Of a stretch of DNA of 64,000 nt, positions 61,644 through 64,000 are shown in pieces. Origin of the DNA: DAOPJM01 sp964490325. GTDB taxonomy: Bacteria > Bacillota > Clostridia > Christensenellales > CAG-138. The stretch is taken from the NCBI GenBank assembly GCA_964490325.1, contig CAZBBX010000004.1, forward strand, positions 30,153 through 94,152. Reading direction: 5' to 3'. The notes under the pieces were generated by a model, which had not been told where the DNA came from, did not search any database, and worked only from the letters and a program-made list of their open reading frames with translations. Numbering within the stretch: the stretch's first letter is position 1; every line of letters begins with the position of its first letter. The translations under genes were made by a program, and so were the position numbers.

Positions 61644-62468
61644 ATGGAATTTAGTCACGAACGCATCAAGGCGCTGCTGAGCGGCGCAAATTTAAGCCCC
61701 AACAAGGCGTTGGGACAGAACTTCTTCCTTGACGACGCCCTGCTTGCAGCGGCTGCGGCGGACTTTGCCGCAAGCGGCGAGAACGTGCTGGAGATCGGCG
61801 CGGGCTTGGGTGCCTTGACCGCGCCCCTGCTTGCCGTGGGTGCAAACGTGTGGGCGGTGGAGAAGGACGCAGCCTTGGCAGCCCTGCTGCCCGACGCCCT
61901 TGGCGAAGTCCTTGCAAGTCCCGCTGCGGGACGCTTGACGGTGCTGCACGCGGACGCGCTCAAATGCGACCTGTCCTTTGTGACGAGTGAATTTTTGGCC
62001 GCAGGCAACCTGCCCTACTACATCACAACGCCGCTTTGTGAGCGGCTCCTTAAGCTCCGCCCCCGCCGCCTGCTGCTGATGGTACAGCGCGAGGCAGGCG
62101 AACGCTTCTTTGCCAAGCCCTCCCACAAAAATTACGGAACGCTCTCCATCCTTTCGCAGCTGTACTATACGACAAGGCAGCTTGCCGCGCTGCCGCCCGA
62201 AAGCTATTGGCCGCAGCCTACCGTGGATTCCGTGCTGCTTTTGTTGGATCGCCGCACGGACGCGCCCGCGCTGCCGCCCGCCGCGTTTGCAGCCTTCATC
62301 GACCGCTGCCTGCTGCAGCGGCGCAAGACGCTCAAAAATAACCTGAAGGAGCTTGCCGCGCTGCCCGACGCGCTTACGGCGCTTGGGCTTAACGCCGATG
62401 TGCGCGGGGAGGCGCTCTCCCCCGAAATGCTGTTTAGGCTGTATCAGCTGCTGCTCGGCAATGCTTGA
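61644..62468 (+). CDS. rsmA: 16S rRNA (adenine 1518/1519) dimethyltransferase RsmA/KsgA
   Basis: This 274-residue enzyme dimethylates the two loop adenines at the 3' end of 16S rRNA. Motifs: NKALGQNFFLDD at the start, VLEIGAGLGALT near 47, motif IV AAGNLPYYITTPL near 118, and LLMVQREAGERF. C-terminal helical domain is present. It starts at a probably leaderless ATG. Confidence 0.93.
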   Translation: MEFSHERIKALLSGANLSPNKALGQNFFLDDALLAAAAADFAASGENVLEIGAGLGALTAPLLAVGANVWAVEKDAALAALLPDALGEVLASPAAGRLTVLHADALKCDLSFVTSEFLAAGNLPYYITTPLCERLLKLRPRRLLLMVQREAGERFFAKPSHKNYGTLSILSQLYYTTRQLAALPPESYWPQPTVDSVLLLLDRRTDAPALPPAAFAAFIDRCLLQRRKTLKNNLKELAALPDALTALGLNADVRGEALSPEMLFRLYQLLLGNA

Positions 62469-62490
62469 CGGCATCCTGCAAGGATGATAT

Positions 62491-62554
62491 ACGATAATAA
62501 ATTTACGATAATCGTTAAATAATACTTGACAAACGTAATACTGCGCTGTATACT
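62491..62554 (+). promoter_or_regulatory. Promoter and operator-like repeats of the DUF2975/HTH pair
   Basis: TTGACA (62526-62531), 17 bases, TATACT (62549-62554) is a perfect-spacing promoter. Just upstream ACGATAAT occurs at 62491-62498 and 62505-62512, the second extending to ACGATAATCGT, a palindrome-like site. Confidence 0.7.
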
Positions 62555-62590
62555 TCCCTCGAAATGATCCATTGAGGGAGGGTTAAAGTG

Positions 62591-63343
62591 ATGGACGAAA
62601 AACTAAAGAAGCTGCATGGCCTCAGCCATGCGATGGACATTGTGCTGAAGGTGCTGCGCATTCTGATGATCGTGGGCATGTCACTGCTCCTTGTTGTTGC
62701 GATCGTGCTGTACGCGCTGCCTGTCAACAAGCTGCTTGGTGAGATGGGCGGGCTGATATTCACCATTCCGCAGGAAGGCGCAAGTCTGCCTACCCCCGAT
62801 TTAGACAGCGACACCCCCGCCGTGGTGGGCGAGCTGCTTGACGAAATGAACGATGTATTGGACGAGCTGCCTGCGGGAAGCTACAGCCTGTCGGAGCTTG
62901 GCGATTCCGTGACGGGCAGCGAGGGCGCTTCCGTGTGGAGCACGCTTTTAGGCTCCATCGACTGGCAGAGGGTCGTGCGGATCGCCGCCACCTTCGTGCT
63001 GCTTTCACTGCTGATCACGGGGGTGCTGTATGCCATTCTGCTGTTTGCGGGCAAGGTCTTTCACGCCATGCGCACGCAGGACAGTCCGTTCACGCGGGGC
63101 AATGTCAAAAACCTCAAGGTGGTGGGCTTTTTGATGATCGGGTACATCGGCGCAAAGTGTTTGGTCAGTACGATCATATCCGCGATCCTGCTGTCGGCGC
63201 TGCAGTCCGTTTCCAATGTGAACGTGAACTTTGGGCTGAACATCTCCTTTGCCGATGTGGTGTTTACGCTGGTGTTCTTCTGCTTGGCGTTGGTCTTTGA
63301 TTACGGCTGCACGCTGCAGGAGCAGGCCGACACCACGCTGTGA
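62591..63343 (+). CDS. DUF2975-like membrane protein
   Basis: This 250-residue protein has about four membrane helices: one near 24-46, a long extracellular loop (about 55-125), then three near 128-153, 178-205 and 218-240. The C-terminal part (RGNVKNLKVVGFLMIGYIGA and FALVFDYGCTLQEQAD) resembles DUF2975 proteins of the YoaS type. Those are commonly paired with a small YozG-like helix-turn-helix regulator, exactly what follows. I chose the ATG over the GTG at 62588. Confidence 0.75.
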   Translation: MDEKLKKLHGLSHAMDIVLKVLRILMIVGMSLLLVVAIVLYALPVNKLLGEMGGLIFTIPQEGASLPTPDLDSDTPAVVGELLDEMNDVLDELPAGSYSLSELGDSVTGSEGASVWSTLLGSIDWQRVVRIAATFVLLSLLITGVLYAILLFAGKVFHAMRTQDSPFTRGNVKNLKVVGFLMIGYIGAKCLVSTIISAILLSALQSVSNVNVNFGLNISFADVVFTLVFFCLALVFDYGCTLQEQADTTL

Positions 63344-63350
63344 GGCGAAC

Positions 63351-63560
63351 ATGATCGTGCTGCGACTGGATCGGATGATGGCCGACCGGAAGATGTCGTT
63401 GAACGAGCTGGCGGAACGCGTGGGGATTTCCAACGTCAACCTGTCCAACATCAAGACGGGAAAGGTCAGCGCGGTGCGCTTCTCCACGCTGAACGGCATC
63501 TGCGTGGCGCTGTACTGCCAACCCGGCGACATCCTTGAGTATGTACCCGACGAGAAGTGA
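63351..63560 (+). CDS. YozG-like XRE-family regulator
   Basis: This 69-residue protein is a single helix-turn-helix: SLNELAERVGISNVNLSNIKTG, then RFSTLNGICVALYCQPGDILEY. It is like B. subtilis YozG, partner of YoaS. The start is the ATG at 63351; the frame stays open upstream inside the preceding gene. It could act on the repeats at 62491-62512. Confidence 0.88.
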   Translation: MIVLRLDRMMADRKMSLNELAERVGISNVNLSNIKTGKVSAVRFSTLNGICVALYCQPGDILEYVPDEK

Positions 63561-63572
63561 ACCTGCAAAGAA

Positions 63573-63614
63573 GCTTGCCCTTGGAACGCGGCTGCGTTCC
63601 TTGGGCAAGTTTTG
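63573..63614 (+). terminator. Terminator of the DUF2975/HTH operon
   Basis: GCTTGCCC...GGAACGC folds on GCGTTCC...GGGCAAG, followed by TTTTGG. Confidence 0.85.
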
Positions 63615-63640
63615 GATCGGGAGCTTGTCGGCTCGATCTA

Positions 63641-63745
63641 AAAGCGATCGCAAAGAGCGAAAACAGGTCGAAAGGGACTGACCGAAGCTATCCGAAAACG
63701 ACCGAAAGAGACGCCGCAAACTTGCTGCAAATGACCGAAAAAGGC
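63641..63745. repeat. Cluster of short GACCGAA(A/G) motifs before tRNA-Trp
   Basis: GACCGAAG, GACCGAAA and GACCGAAA plus the relatives GGTCGAAA and TCCGAAAA occur within about 80 bases. No function is known. Nothing else is seen in 63615-63757. Confidence 0.35.
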
Positions 63746-63757
63746 GCCATAAATCAT

Positions 63758-63786
63758 TTGACAAAGAAAAAGGCGGATGGTATAAT
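63758..63786 (+). promoter_or_regulatory. tRNA-Trp promoter
   Basis: TTGACA (63758-63763), 17 bases, TATAAT (63781-63786): a perfect consensus pair. Confidence 0.85.
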
Positions 63787-63848
63787 ACTGCTTGCGGGTC
63801 GGCCGCAGGGAGAAAGCGGCAGGCAAGCAGCCGTTTTGCCAACACTAT

Positions 63849-63922
63849 AGGGGCATGATGTAATGGTAACATAGCGGTCTCCAAAACCGTTCTTGAGGGT
63901 TCGAGCCCTTCTGCCCCTGCCA
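63849..63922 (+). tRNA. tRNA-Trp (anticodon CCA)
   Basis: The acceptor stem AGGGGCA/TGCCCCT, a D arm, the anticodon stem GCGGT/ACCGT around CTCCAAA with anticodon CCA, and a T arm with TTCGAGC fold normally. The encoded CCA ends at 63922. Confidence 0.93.
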
Positions 63923-63957
63923 AAAAAACAGTCGCCGTTTGGCGGCTGTTTTTTTGA
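63923..63957 (+). terminator. tRNA-Trp terminator
   Basis: CAGTCGCC/GGCGGCTG with a GTTT loop, flanked by seven A and seven T. Confidence 0.92.
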
Positions 63958-64000
63958 CAAAATAGGGAGGGCTCGAAGCCGCGGCCGCTGCTTTGCAGCG

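Overview
The window looks like a spore-forming Gram-positive of the Firmicutes/Clostridia with GC-rich codon use. The evidence is a spoIIAA-spoIIAB-sigF operon, a T-box leader on pheS, a THF riboswitch on an ECF folate transporter, WhiA/RapZ, sigma-A promoters, and a Clostridium-like type I-B CRISPR system. Two 100-base N runs and the behaviour of the sequence at their edges suggest a scaffolded short-read or metagenome assembly. Layout, left to right: (1) 1-1.1 kb, the end of an oligopeptide ABC transporter operon. (2) 1.2-4.3 kb, two MoeA-type molybdopterin genes, the second fused to a substrate-binding-protein-like domain. (3) 5.3-8.0 kb, a TldD/TldE-type protease pair. (4) 8.1-8.9 kb, THF riboswitch plus folate ECF S component. 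(5) 8.9-10.5 kb, a secreted alpha-amylase-type lipoprotein, then a serine hydrolase on the opposite strand. (6) 11.6-13.3 kb, the spoIIA operon, whose sigF 3' end is partly duplicated around the first N run. (7) 13.4-22.9 kb, a long co-directional block of overlapping genes: murB, rapZ, whiA, methyltransferase, hslO, TPR protein, RNA methyltransferase, apgM. (8) 23-32.7 kb, deoxyribosyltransferase, a surface protein with two phosphatase domains, DUF2156 protein, alpha-glucosidase, sugar nucleotidyltransferase, and a pair resembling the KamB/KamC reactivase.

The centre (32.9-46.5 kb) is a complete type I-B (Tneap-like) CRISPR-Cas locus on the minus strand: cas6-cas8b1-cas7-cas5-cas3-cas4-cas1-cas2, driven by a consensus promoter, followed by a leader promoter that fires directly into an array of about 72 repeats. 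The spacers carry a readable history: three hit the same codon register of homologous targets, two pairs overlap on opposite strands of one target, and a two-spacer block is duplicated.

The right part (46.9-64 kb) holds a degenerate NlpC/P60 lipoprotein, a CAT-like acyltransferase with a membrane protein, and then the most novel item: a compact three-gene RiPP cassette (radical SAM/SPASM maturase, a 56-residue precursor, and an HPr-kinase-like P-loop protein fused to a PqqD-type domain). After it come T-box-pheS-pheT, a cytosine-deaminase-family hydrolase, pckA, a membrane FMN-binding protein, a DMT transporter divergent from a Crp/Fnr regulator, rsmA, a DUF2975-like/YozG-like pair, and tRNA-Trp. 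Several promoters place their -10 box only 6-8 bases before the start codon, suggesting leaderless transcripts.
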